DNA of 60,993 nt, from contig NZ_DASPLO010000137.1 of the NCBI RefSeq assembly GCF_035627495.1, positions 1 to 60,993 on the forward strand, written 5' to 3'. Shown in pieces: positions 42,991 through 51,404 of the stretch. The notes beneath the pieces were generated by a model, which had not been told where the DNA came from, ran no database searches, and worked only from the letters and a program-made list of their open reading frames with translations. The position numbers and the translations under genes were made by a program. Origin of the DNA: Methylocaldum sp035627495 (lineage in GTDB: Bacteria; Pseudomonadota; Gammaproteobacteria; Methylococcales; Methylococcaceae). The first letter of the stretch is position 1. Each line of letters starts with the position of its first letter.

Positions 42991-45222
42991 ATGCGTGCTT
43001 CAAGCCCCTATAAGCCGGTCGTTCGCCTCGTCATTTTTCCGCTGCTCGCGGGGTTCGCAGGCGCTGGCGCACACGCCGGTGTCGTCGATCCCGAGCTTGA
43101 TTCCGTCTTGCAGACGGCGACGCCGAACGAGGCTATTCCCGTGATCGTCACCCTGTCCGACCGCATCGTTTCAAGTACCTTCAAAGACAAGGACAAGCGG
43201 CTCCGCCGAAGCAAAATCATCAAGGCACTTAAAGCTAAAGCGGACCAAAGTCAAAAATCGCTGAAGCCATTTTTGGAAAACAAAGGCGCTCAGCGCATTC
43301 GGCAGCTTTGGTTGATCAACGGGCTGTCATTTACCGCCAAGGCCGCGGTCATTCGCGAAATGGCCGGGCTGCCGGGAGTCGAGAGCATCAGGCTGGACCA
43401 GACGCTGGAGGCGCCGACGGCGACCTCCGGCACCCCGGCCGCGCCCGAATGGAACTTGAACATGATCCATGTTCCGGATGTATGGGCTAGAGAACATACC
43501 GGGGCCGGGATCGTAGTTGCCAACATGGACACCGGCGTCGATGCGAGCCACCCCGATCTTGCCAATAGATGGCGGGGTGGTTCGAATAGCTGGTACGACC
43601 CCCATGGCGAACACGCCACCCCCTACGACAGCCTGGGACACGGCACCCAGACCATGGGCATCATGGTAGGCGGCAACGCCGGCGGAACTTCCATAGGTGT
43701 CGCTCCGGGCGCCAAATGGATCGCGGTCAAGCTCTTCGACGACGCGGATCGGGCCTTGATGAGCGACATCCACCAGGGATTTCAGTGGCTGCTCGATCCG
43801 GATGGCAACCCCGACACGTCCGATGCGCCGAACGTGGTCAACGCCTCGTGGGGCTTGCAAAACACCACCAACCAGTGCGTCCTCGAGTTCAGCGACGACA
43901 TCCAACTTCTCAAGGCGGCGGGTATCGGGCTTGTATTCTCCGCCGGGAACGACGGGCCGATTTCTTCAAGCAGCGTGAGCCCGGCCAATAATCCGGAGGG
44001 CTTCTCCAGCGGCGCGGTCGACAACACGCTGACCGTCGCGAATTTCAGCAGCCGAGGGGCTTCCGCCTGCGATGGCGGCATCTATCCACAACTGAGCGCT
44101 CCCGGCATCAACGTCAACACCGCCGATTTGTCGTTCGGCGGACTGCCGCTTTACGCCACTGTATCCGGCACTTCTTATGCGGCCCCCCATGCCGCAGGCA
44201 CGATGGCCTTATTGCTGGAAGCTTTTCCCAATGCAAACGTAGCGGTTCTGGAATCGGCCCTGAAGCAATCCGCACACGACCTGGGCGATTCCGGCGCCGA
44301 CAACAGCTACGGCCACGGGCTGATCGATGCCAAGGCCGCATACGATTACCTGCTCAACAATCCGCCCGGGGGCGGCCATGCGCCCGCAATCACCTCGACT
44401 CCGGTCACGACAGCCACCCAAGGGCAGCTCTACAGCTATTCCGTGACCGCCAGCGATGCCGACGGCGACACGCTCACCTTTTCGCTCAACACGGTGCTGG
44501 CCGGCATGAGCATCGATGCGGCGACCGGGCTTATCTCGTGGATTCCGACCAACAGCCAAGCGGGAGCCAACAACGTGACCGTCAAGGTAGCCGATCCGGG
44601 CGGGCTGTCTGCGACCCAGAGCTTTACGATTAATGTGGCCGATGCGAACGATCCGCCCGTTGCGTCCAATGACGCTTACAGCACGGTCGCGGGCGGCACG
44701 GTATCGATCACCGCGCCCGGCGTCCTCGGCAACGACAGCGATCCCGACAGCAATTCCCTCACGGCCGTGCTAACTGCCGGCGTCGCCCACGGCAGCCTGA
44801 GCCTGAATGCCAATGGCGGCTTCAGTTACACGCCAGCCGTTGGATTTACCGGCACGGACAGCTTTACTTATCGGGCCAATGACGGCGCAGTGCTGAGCAC
44901 GCCCGCGACGGTCTCGATCACGGTCGCCGCCAACAAACCGCCGGTGGCGGTCAATGACACGGCAACCACGCGCAAAAACACGACCAAGGCTATTGCCGTG
45001 CTGGCCAACGACTCCGATCCGGACGGCAGCCTCAATCCGGCAACTGTAACCATCGCCGCGAAACCCAACAAAGGTGGGTCTGCCGTTCCCAATGCGAACG
45101 GTACGGTCACCTACAAGCCGAGGCTGAGCTTCACGGGCACGGAGATATTCAGATACACGGTCAAAGACAACCGGGGCGCTACATCCAATACGGCCACCGT
45201 TACGGTAAGCGTCACCCGATAA
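42991..45222 (+). CDS. Secreted subtilisin-like serine protease (S8) with C-terminal Ig repeats
   Basis: The 743-residue exported protease has a signal peptide ending GAGAHAG, an inhibitor_I9-like propeptide (about 40-130: IPVIVTLSDRIVSSTF) and an S8 catalytic domain. The triad is D180 (VVANMDTGVDASHPD), H217 (DSLGHGTQTMG) and S395 (VSGTSYAAPHAAG); the oxyanion Asn320 is in FSAGNDGP. From about residue 460, a putative Ig domain (Dystroglycan-type) and two cadherin-like repeats follow, the last closely matching the end of oxidase protein 3. The ATG at 42991 with GGAG upstream is chosen over a GTG three codons earlier. It may mature the large co-encoded secreted proteins. Confidence 0.9.
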   Translation: MRASSPYKPVVRLVIFPLLAGFAGAGAHAGVVDPELDSVLQTATPNEAIPVIVTLSDRIVSSTFKDKDKRLRRSKIIKALKAKADQSQKSLKPFLENKGAQRIRQLWLINGLSFTAKAAVIREMAGLPGVESIRLDQTLEAPTATSGTPAAPEWNLNMIHVPDVWAREHTGAGIVVANMDTGVDASHPDLANRWRGGSNSWYDPHGEHATPYDSLGHGTQTMGIMVGGNAGGTSIGVAPGAKWIAVKLFDDADRALMSDIHQGFQWLLDPDGNPDTSDAPNVVNASWGLQNTTNQCVLEFSDDIQLLKAAGIGLVFSAGNDGPISSSSVSPANNPEGFSSGAVDNTLTVANFSSRGASACDGGIYPQLSAPGINVNTADLSFGGLPLYATVSGTSYAAPHAAGTMALLLEAFPNANVAVLESALKQSAHDLGDSGADNSYGHGLIDAKAAYDYLLNNPPGGGHAPAITSTPVTTATQGQLYSYSVTASDADGDTLTFSLNTVLAGMSIDAATGLISWIPTNSQAGANNVTVKVADPGGLSATQSFTINVADANDPPVASNDAYSTVAGGTVSITAPGVLGNDSDPDSNSLTAVLTAGVAHGSLSLNANGGFSYTPAVGFTGTDSFTYRANDGAVLSTPATVSITVAANKPPVAVNDTATTRKNTTKAIAVLANDSDPDGSLNPATVTIAAKPNKGGSAVPNANGTVTYKPRLSFTGTEIFRYTVKDNRGATSNTATVTVSVTR

Positions 45223-45235
45223 GGAGGAAACCGAA

Positions 45236-45874
45236 ATGAATGGAACAGGCTCACGCGGCATGGGTTTACGTTTTCTGCTCCAAATGGCATTGGCCATCAC
45301 ACCTTTCGCTCCGCACAACGCCAGCGCCTATGACCAAGCCACCGCCGCGCCCCTGAATTCCCAACTGCCAGGTGGCCATGCCGGCTTGTCTTACAGCATT
45401 CCGGACATCACGCTTGCCGATCAAGACGGCAAGCGTGTTTCCTTGTCCGACCAACTCTATACCGATAGACCGGTTATTTTGAATTTCGTCTTTACGACCT
45501 GCACGACTGTCTGCCCGATATCGACGGCAATCTTCTCCAAGCTTCAAGCGAAGCTAAGCAGCCAAGGCGCGAAATTCCGACTGATTTCGATTTCCATCGA
45601 TCCGGAGCACGATAAACCGGCGAACCTGAAGAAGTACGCCCAAGAATTCGGCGCGGGTGCTGATTGGCGCTTTCTTTCGGGCGATACGGCCGGCATTCTC
45701 GCCGTACAGAAGGCGTTCAACGCCTACCGGGGCAGCAAAACGAACCACGCCGTTCTGACGTTCATACGCTCACCCCAGGATGGCCGATGGATTCGCTTCG
45801 AGGGACTGGTAAGCGCCGATGCCTTAGTCCATCACACGCTAAGTGTCACCTCGGAAAGGCTCGTAGCAAAGTGA
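45236..45874 (+). CDS. SCO1/SenC family copper chaperone
   Basis: The 212-residue thioredoxin-fold protein has a signal peptide (FLLQMALAITPFAPHNASA) and the SCO copper site: C89 and C93 in TTCTTVCPIS plus H171 in SKTNHAVLTF. SCO proteins deliver copper to periplasmic copper enzymes, classically the CuA site of cytochrome oxidase. No cytochrome oxidase gene is nearby, so the likely client here is the multicopper oxidase set of the same operon. AAGGAGG lies directly upstream. The next gene overlaps its stop by 4 bp or starts just after. Confidence 0.92.
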   Translation: MNGTGSRGMGLRFLLQMALAITPFAPHNASAYDQATAAPLNSQLPGGHAGLSYSIPDITLADQDGKRVSLSDQLYTDRPVILNFVFTTCTTVCPISTAIFSKLQAKLSSQGAKFRLISISIDPEHDKPANLKKYAQEFGAGADWRFLSGDTAGILAVQKAFNAYRGSKTNHAVLTFIRSPQDGRWIRFEGLVSADALVHHTLSVTSERLVAK

Positions 45875-47568
45875 CATTCACACCTCGGGCTGATGCGGTG
45901 AAAAAAAGCCTCATCATGCTTCTTGCCGTCCATTTATGTGCTGATGACGCGGTTGCCGGACCGAAGCGAACCGCTTCAACGACCGCACAGGCTCAGCTTA
46001 TCGAACAGGGCAAGCGAATGTATCGCGAAGGAATTCTTCCTTCCGGACGCCCCATGGTTGCCACGGTTCAGAATGATGTCACGCTGACGGGGACCCGCGC
46101 CGCCTGCGCGAATTGTCATCGCCGCAGCGGATTCGGCTCTAGCGAGGGCCAAATCGTTGCGCGGACGATCACCGGACCCGCGCTCTATAGCCCCGCGTAC
46201 CCCCCTCACCCGAAGATGCATCAATCGCCGGTTGAAAGCCCTCTGAACCGCCCCGCCTACACCGACGAAACGCTCGCCAACGCGATTCGAACGGGTGCCG
46301 ACATGACCGGACGCCGGCTCACTCAACCAATGCCGCGCTATTCGTTAGCCAAAGAGGAATCCGATGCCTTGATCGCGTATCTGAAAACGCTGTCGACGGC
46401 TCCGTCCCCCGGCGTAACCGATCAAGCCATTCATTTTGCGACGGTAGTGACCGAAGGCGTGGAACCGGCGAAACGCAAGGCCATGCTTGGCGTTTTGGAA
46501 GCCTTTTTTCGGGACAAGAACGCCGGAACGCGACACGAAACCCTGCGAGCCGAACGTGCCCCTTGGGACATGGAGCGCGAGTACAAAGCCTACCGAAACT
46601 GGCGGCTCCACTTGTGGGAGCTGACCGGCCGTCCGGAAACCTGGCGCGCCCAGCTGGATGCCTATTACCGTGAACAGCCCGTCTTTGCGCTGGCCAGCGG
46701 CATCGGTACGGGAACTTGGCGGCCGGTCCATGATTTTTGCGAGCGCCTTGAAATTCCCTGCGTGTTCCCGAACGTGGACTTCCCCGTCATTTCCGAAAAC
46801 GGCCATTACGCCTTCTATTTTTCCAAAGGGGTGACGCTCGAGGCGGAGGTACTCGCCAAGCATCTCGGCGAGATGTCCGAACGGTCCCATAACGCTCCGA
46901 TCATCCAGGTCTTCCGCGATGACGAAACCGGCAGAGTTCCCGCCGATGCGTTCCGGAGCGCGATGAAAAACTACGGAAACGACGACATTCAAGATCTCGG
47001 TCTCGACCCTGCCGTCAAGCCGACAGCGGATTATTGGCTGGCTCTTCTGAAACGCAGGCACCCTGCCCTGCTCCTCCTTTGGCTCGGGGATTCGGACCTG
47101 GGCGCGCTGGAAACCTTGGCTGCGTCAGCGCTGGCTCCCGAAGCGATTTATCTCTCTTCAATCCTGACGAACAAGCCGCTTTCTTCGCTTGCAGCCAAGT
47201 CGAGAGCCAAACTGCGATACGTCTATTCCTTCGAATTGCCGGAGGCTTTGGACCGGCGGCTATTGCGGATTAGGGCTTGGCTGAAGAGTAAAAAGATCGA
47301 GCTCATCGACGAACGCATTCAGGCGAACACTTATTTTGCCGTGACCCAGGCTGGAGCCGCGTTGATGCATATGGTCGACAATTTTTCACGGGACTATTTC
47401 GTGGAAAAGATCGAACACGAAGTGGACACGGCCATAGCCACGTCGATTTACCCGCGATTGACTCTCGGTGCCGGTCAGCGCTTCGCATCGAACGGGTGTT
47501 ATCTCGTAGAAGCTTCCATGGAAGCAAAGGGAGCGCTGATGCCTTTCAGCAGTTGGATCGTTCCGTGA
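45871..47568 (+). CDS. Cytochrome c fused to a periplasmic-binding-protein-like domain
   Basis: The 565-residue exported protein has an N-terminal monohaem cytochrome c domain with haem motif CANCH (C79-H83) and a likely Met ligand in TQPMPRYS. About 390 residues of a type 1 periplasmic-binding fold follow from about residue 170 (TEGVEPAKRKAMLGVLEAFF, then LALASGIGTGTWRPVHDFCE and PALLLLWLGDSDLGAL). The start could be the GTG at 45871, which overlaps the SCO stop, or the GTG at 45898 (MKKSLIMLLAV), which begins right at the signal peptide. The electron-carrier domain suits a role as acceptor for the oxidase system; the bound ligand is unknown. Confidence 0.8.
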   Translation: MTFTPRADAVKKSLIMLLAVHLCADDAVAGPKRTASTTAQAQLIEQGKRMYREGILPSGRPMVATVQNDVTLTGTRAACANCHRRSGFGSSEGQIVARTITGPALYSPAYPPHPKMHQSPVESPLNRPAYTDETLANAIRTGADMTGRRLTQPMPRYSLAKEESDALIAYLKTLSTAPSPGVTDQAIHFATVVTEGVEPAKRKAMLGVLEAFFRDKNAGTRHETLRAERAPWDMEREYKAYRNWRLHLWELTGRPETWRAQLDAYYREQPVFALASGIGTGTWRPVHDFCERLEIPCVFPNVDFPVISENGHYAFYFSKGVTLEAEVLAKHLGEMSERSHNAPIIQVFRDDETGRVPADAFRSAMKNYGNDDIQDLGLDPAVKPTADYWLALLKRRHPALLLLWLGDSDLGALETLAASALAPEAIYLSSILTNKPLSSLAAKSRAKLRYVYSFELPEALDRRLLRIRAWLKSKKIELIDERIQANTYFAVTQAGAALMHMVDNFSRDYFVEKIEHEVDTAIATSIYPRLTLGAGQRFASNGCYLVEASMEAKGALMPFSSWIVP

Positions 47569-47612
47569 TGCGCAATTTCAAAGATTGCCGCTAAATCAAG
47601 CCGTAGTGCCGC

Positions 47613-48323
47613 TCAGAATTTCGGTGTGGAATCCGGCTCGCCATGGGCATCCAAATCTCCGTCGGAAGCCGCTTCATGATGCTCATGATCATCGTGATGA
47701 TGGTGATAGTCGGCCTGCTGCAAGCTTTTTACACCGACCCCGTGCTGGTAGACCATCAATCCCCCCAAGTCCGCGGCAAAGAAAATGCAGGTCAGGACGA
47801 TCCCTGCCAGAAAGAGGTGCAAAGCCTCCGCCATGGCGGAGAAATGTGCTCTGGACATGAGGCGCCAAATGGCTAATGCCGAGGACAAACCCGCAATCGT
47901 CAATCCCAGCCGTTCATGCCATTCCATGATGTCGTGCACCGCGCCGCTGTGAGGGACGCTATCCTCCGCGATCAACCCGGCGACGGCGGCCGCAATGGCT
48001 CCCAAAGCACCCAAATAAAGCATCCAACTGGCGGCGTGTCGCAGTCCCGGCCATCTGAACACGGCACCTATGAGTTCAAGCAGAAAAAAACCAGTCAGGA
48101 AAGCGATCGGAAAATGCACGATCATCGGGTGCAAGTTGGTTCCCAACGCGTCGATACCGGCGAATGGATTCATCGAAGCTCCCGAGTCCAGCGTCCGGGA
48201 GACGGTGTCCAGCAAGCTCGCGACAATTTCTAGCAAACCGCCGCCCGCCTCTCCGTCGCCGCCCGCGTGCACAGCGGGTCGCGTGAGGTGTCCGACTAAA
48301 TCCGGACCTGGAAAATTGAACAT
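47613..48323 (-). CDS. DUF2231-like membrane protein with His-rich tail
   Basis: The 236-residue protein has about four membrane helices in its middle (HPMIVHFPIAFLTGFFLLEL, a DUF2231 hallmark, then WMLYLGALGAIAAAVAGLIA). The C-terminal tail is dense in histidine and acid (DYHHHHDDHEHHE), suited to binding Ni, Zn or Cu. The open frame reaches 54 codons further upstream, but the ATG at 48323 with GGAAG before it is preferred. It is convergent with the cytochrome gene of the oxidase operon, 44 bp away. Confidence 0.8.
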   Translation of the reverse strand: MFNFPGPDLVGHLTRPAVHAGGDGEAGGGLLEIVASLLDTVSRTLDSGASMNPFAGIDALGTNLHPMIVHFPIAFLTGFFLLELIGAVFRWPGLRHAASWMLYLGALGAIAAAVAGLIAEDSVPHSGAVHDIMEWHERLGLTIAGLSSALAIWRLMSRAHFSAMAEALHLFLAGIVLTCIFFAADLGGLMVYQHGVGVKSLQQADYHHHHDDHEHHEAASDGDLDAHGEPDSTPKF

Positions 48324-48644
48324 GATCGCTTCCGAGTAAGTGGTTAAAGGTTGAGTGGGCTCAATGCCGAACTGTCCGAGACGTTCTCTTAGTCGCCCTT
48401 TCGTAGCACAAGTTTCGCAGAGAACTCCAGGATTCGAAACCACGCGGTGCTTGTCGCTTCGATTTCGATCATCTATCCGCTTCATCCCGGTCGTTCGGAA
48501 CTATTGACCGGACCGGTGCCGGCTTGCCGAATCTTTGGCCCCATATCGCCGTAGACGATGCGTCCGGCTCACCCTACAACCGAAAGGCCTCTAGCAAACC
48601 CAGCACGGTCAGGAACGGTTCCGGGAGCGGCTGAATCTCCAGCT
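48324..48644. other. Intergenic region without a supported gene
   Basis: About 320 bp lie between the MgtC-type gene and the DUF2231 gene, both on the minus strand. An open frame runs through most of it in phase with the DUF2231 gene but has no protein character. No terminator or repeat was recognised. Confidence 0.5.
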
Positions 48645-49109
48645 TCAGGAGTCTTCCACATCCGGCCGATCCTTTTTGCCCATTCGACGCTCGACCGATG
48701 TCAAAAACTGCAAAGTCAGAAAGTTGAGCGTGCTTATCAACACGGCGATTTCGTAAAAGCCGTGGGCGACCGAAGCACCGATCACTCCGGTCGACCATAG
48801 GCTGGCTGCCGTAGCCGTACCTCGGACGCCTGCCGCCGTTTTCAGAATGGCCCCGCCCCCGATGAAACCCATTCCCGTCATCAACCCCGCGACGATGCGA
48901 GCCTGTGCGTCCTGCGCCGTACCGGCAACTAAAGCTCCCACCAGGATATAGCCGCAACTTGCGACCGCAACCAGCGGGAAAGTGCGTAATCCCAGCGTGC
49001 GGGTCGATTTCTCCCGCTCGAAGGCGATCGGCAGAGCCAATACGAATGCGCCCATAAGCTTGAACACATGAGATAGAAACAAGCTCCAATCCCAGCTAAG
49101 TAGGTCCAT
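48645..49109 (-). CDS. MgtC/SapB family membrane protein
   Basis: The 154-residue protein shows the MgtC N-terminal membrane region: ALPIAFEREKSTRTLGLRTF, then VAGLMTGMGFIGGGAILK and VRGTATAASLWSTGVIGA. MgtC-type proteins modulate F1Fo-ATPase or magnesium homeostasis in some pathogens and are otherwise of unknown function. The cytoplasmic ACT-like C-terminal domain of true MgtC is absent, as in the SapB group. The start at MDLLSWDWSLF is favoured over one 21 codons earlier. Confidence 0.88.
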   Translation of the reverse strand: MDLLSWDWSLFLSHVFKLMGAFVLALPIAFEREKSTRTLGLRTFPLVAVASCGYILVGALVAGTAQDAQARIVAGLMTGMGFIGGGAILKTAAGVRGTATAASLWSTGVIGASVAHGFYEIAVLISTLNFLTLQFLTSVERRMGKKDRPDVEDS

Positions 49110-49412
49110 CCACTCGGGTCGATTTCGAATGCTAAAGCTTCTACGCGCACGGAAACATGAATTTACAGACATAGAGGACGCGGCTTTCGTTCCACAAACG
49201 TTTTTTGATAGTAAAAGGGTTCAGTCGCCAGTGGCCCCGACGATTGCTCCGGCATTCCCAGAATATCGAGTGGAGACCGTACAGCAAGCCCGACCCACAT
49301 CAGTATCCTGTTCCATTCCTCCTGTTCCGGTCGGATATCGCCGACACACGCGAACCCACGACGCTGCGCATGGATTCGCATCGGTCAGGTCGCCGTCAAG
49401 CTCGATCACCGC
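49110..49412. other. Intergenic region without a supported gene
   Basis: About 300 bp lie between the lipoprotein gene and the MgtC-type gene on the same strand. The open frames across it are GC-driven shadows without ribosome sites. No repeat or terminator stands out. Confidence 0.5.
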
Positions 49413-51086
49413 TCATCTGCACGAACCTGTCAGCCGTTCCGGGAAGAGCCGTTTGCCGGGGTCCGGGGCCGTTTCCCATTCATCGCCGTCCCAGGGTACG
49501 CGGCCGCCAAGTTCGACGAGCGATCCCACCGGATAGGTCCCGAAGCGGCGGCTGGATGGGATTTGCGGGATACGGACGAAGAGCACGGCCTCCACGTCGG
49601 CCACAAGCATCCGCTCGAAGGGGGTTAACTCCCCCTTCGGAGCGTCCCCGTCGAGGAGGCCGAGCAGATCGTGGCCGATCGCCTCGAAAGCGTCCCGCGG
49701 CACCAGCCGGGTCTTTTCCGCTGCGAGCAGGCCGAAGGCATCTCTGCCCCCAGCCAGGCTGCCCTGAGCCAAGGCCGCCACCGGGAAAGCAGCCATGGCG
49801 GCAAGATAACTGGTCGGGCCGGTCTCCGGAATGTTCCAGCCCAGCCAGCGCAAGGGATCGATGACGAGGGCGGTGCTGTTGTTGGTTGCCCGGTCATACC
49901 CGATGGCATGGCAATAGTAGCCGTGAAAGACCTGTTGCAAGGTCGCCTGCACCCGGCTTGGAATGCGGGATTCGCGCATGACCGCCACGAGCATGTAGTT
50001 CGGGCGATACCAGGCCTGGCCGCTGTTGAGATCCGCCAGATAATTGTCCATGGGCACCAGAGCCGAAAGAATGCCTTTGTCGCTCTTGTCGTCGATGGGA
50101 TAGAAGTTGCTGACCAGCCAGTCGCTCCATTCTCCGTGCGGCCCGAACACCCCGGTAGCGAGGGCAAGGTGGCCTCCGTGCGCCCCGTCGTCATCGCCCT
50201 GGGCGCCGTCGAGCACGAAGGCGAGCACCGGCCGGTTCGCCCAGCGGCGGGGCTGTCCCGGATGACGCTCCCACAGAACCCGCACAGCGTAGATGCCCGT
50301 CACGCCCCCGGTCTGTGCCCGGATCAGGGTTGTCAAGGTTTCGCCTTCTTTTAGCGGCTCGAATCGGGCACCGTCCATATCGACCCGGGTGTCCTCCGGC
50401 CAAATCGTCCGGGCGACGAAAATCGGAACGCCCCGTTCGAGCAGGGTGGCCCCGCGCATGCGCAGCGGCCGTTCCCTGAAAAAGGCCGTGGTGGAATGAT
50501 CGAGGTAGGCCCGGTTGGTGGGAATCGCGGGGGTAACCGCAAACGGCACCCGTCCCGCCGGGGTGAGGAGAAACCTGCCATCCTCAGATAAGGCCGCATG
50601 CTCGATGATCTCCGGAGCGCCGATCCAGACCAGCGACGGATGTAGCAGCGCGTCCCCGTCCGGTGCAAATGGGGCTTGGCCGGTGACCGGTTGCCCGCTC
50701 TCGGGGGTGGCGATCACCTCATCGCGAAAATACCAGAGCGCCGCCTCGGGCACCGGGCAATCCGTGCACTGTCCCGTGGCGAGCCGAAATCCTGAACTCG
50801 ACAGGAGTCCAAAGCGCTCTCCGCTTAAGGCGCGTTCCGAATAGGGACCGGCATAGGTCGCGCCGAGCACTGCGCCCCACCGCAAGCCTTCCGCCGTCCG
50901 CAGCGGCCCCGCCTCACCGAATCGCAGGCGAAACGGCATCCCCGCGCCGGCACGGTTCTCCCCGGATTCTTCCGTAACCTTAGGTTCGGCCGCACACCCA
51001 CATAGAAGAGCGATCCACAGCAGGCGACACAACGCGGGGCTCTTAATCCACCAGCGTGTAAAGATAGCTGGCAATATCCCGCGCAT
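49413..51086 (-). CDS. Large lipoprotein of unknown function
   Basis: The 557-residue protein has a lipoprotein signal (LLWIALLCGCAAEP, Cys31) and a long globular body. Features include a CTDC motif near residue 106, a DHSTTAFFRERPLRMRG stretch, FVLDGAQGDDDGAHGGHLAL and FHGYYCHAIGYDR. I recognise no family. Its N-terminus overlaps, in another frame, the last codons of a decayed cytochrome c gene, which suggests it once followed a complete cytochrome gene in an operon. The ATG at 51086 lacks a clear ribosome site; a TTG at codon 19 could also start it. Confidence 0.7.
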   Translation of the reverse strand: MRGILPAIFTRWWIKSPALCRLLWIALLCGCAAEPKVTEESGENRAGAGMPFRLRFGEAGPLRTAEGLRWGAVLGATYAGPYSERALSGERFGLLSSSGFRLATGQCTDCPVPEAALWYFRDEVIATPESGQPVTGQAPFAPDGDALLHPSLVWIGAPEIIEHAALSEDGRFLLTPAGRVPFAVTPAIPTNRAYLDHSTTAFFRERPLRMRGATLLERGVPIFVARTIWPEDTRVDMDGARFEPLKEGETLTTLIRAQTGGVTGIYAVRVLWERHPGQPRRWANRPVLAFVLDGAQGDDDGAHGGHLALATGVFGPHGEWSDWLVSNFYPIDDKSDKGILSALVPMDNYLADLNSGQAWYRPNYMLVAVMRESRIPSRVQATLQQVFHGYYCHAIGYDRATNNSTALVIDPLRWLGWNIPETGPTSYLAAMAAFPVAALAQGSLAGGRDAFGLLAAEKTRLVPRDAFEAIGHDLLGLLDGDAPKGELTPFERMLVADVEAVLFVRIPQIPSSRRFGTYPVGSLVELGGRVPWDGDEWETAPDPGKRLFPERLTGSCR

Positions 51087-51160
51087 CGGATTCGGTGATG
51101 TTCATGGCAGCATCCGGTCGGGATCAATCTTGGGCTGCTCGTTATTCCGCCTCGCTCCAT
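51043..51160 (-). pseudogene. Cytochrome c C-terminal remnant
   Basis: Read on the minus strand, 51105-51043 encodes MNITESDARDIASYLYTLVD and a stop, the typical last helix of a small class I cytochrome c. The codons just before, in a frame shifted by one base, read QPKIDPDRMLP and then stop, which would join to MNITESD if one base were restored. No CxxCH haem motif was found further upstream. It is therefore a frameshifted and truncated remnant overlapping the start of the lipoprotein gene. Confidence 0.5.
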
Positions 51161-51404
51161 CTACGATCCCACTTCTTGAATACAGGAGTACCGTAGCAAC
51201 GAGAAATCGCGAGGCGCTACGACGATTACGTCTTCCATATCCAATAAATTGGATTAGATTGTCATTCGTTCTATCCAAAACTACGCAGTAGTTCGTACCG
51301 GATTTCGCTCAAGAAAGGGGTAAATCATCTCCGTGGAAAAGGAGGTGGAGCCCCCCAGTCGATCTGATATGATGGGGCCACGCGTTGACATGGAAGGTCG
51401 GATC
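51161..51404. promoter_or_regulatory. Upstream region of the Mrp operon
   Basis: This gap must hold the promoter of the antiporter operon. It contains the ATCCAAT/ATTGGAT dyad listed separately and, close to the first gene, GGAAGG as the ribosome site at 51392-51397. No other structure was recognised. Confidence 0.45.
51239..51254. promoter_or_regulatory. Perfect 7-bp dyad upstream of the Mrp operon
   Basis: ATCCAAT-AA-ATTGGAT is a perfect inverted repeat with a two-base centre, about 150 bp before the first antiporter gene. It is AT-rich relative to its surroundings and is a candidate operator. The regulator is unknown. Confidence 0.35.
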
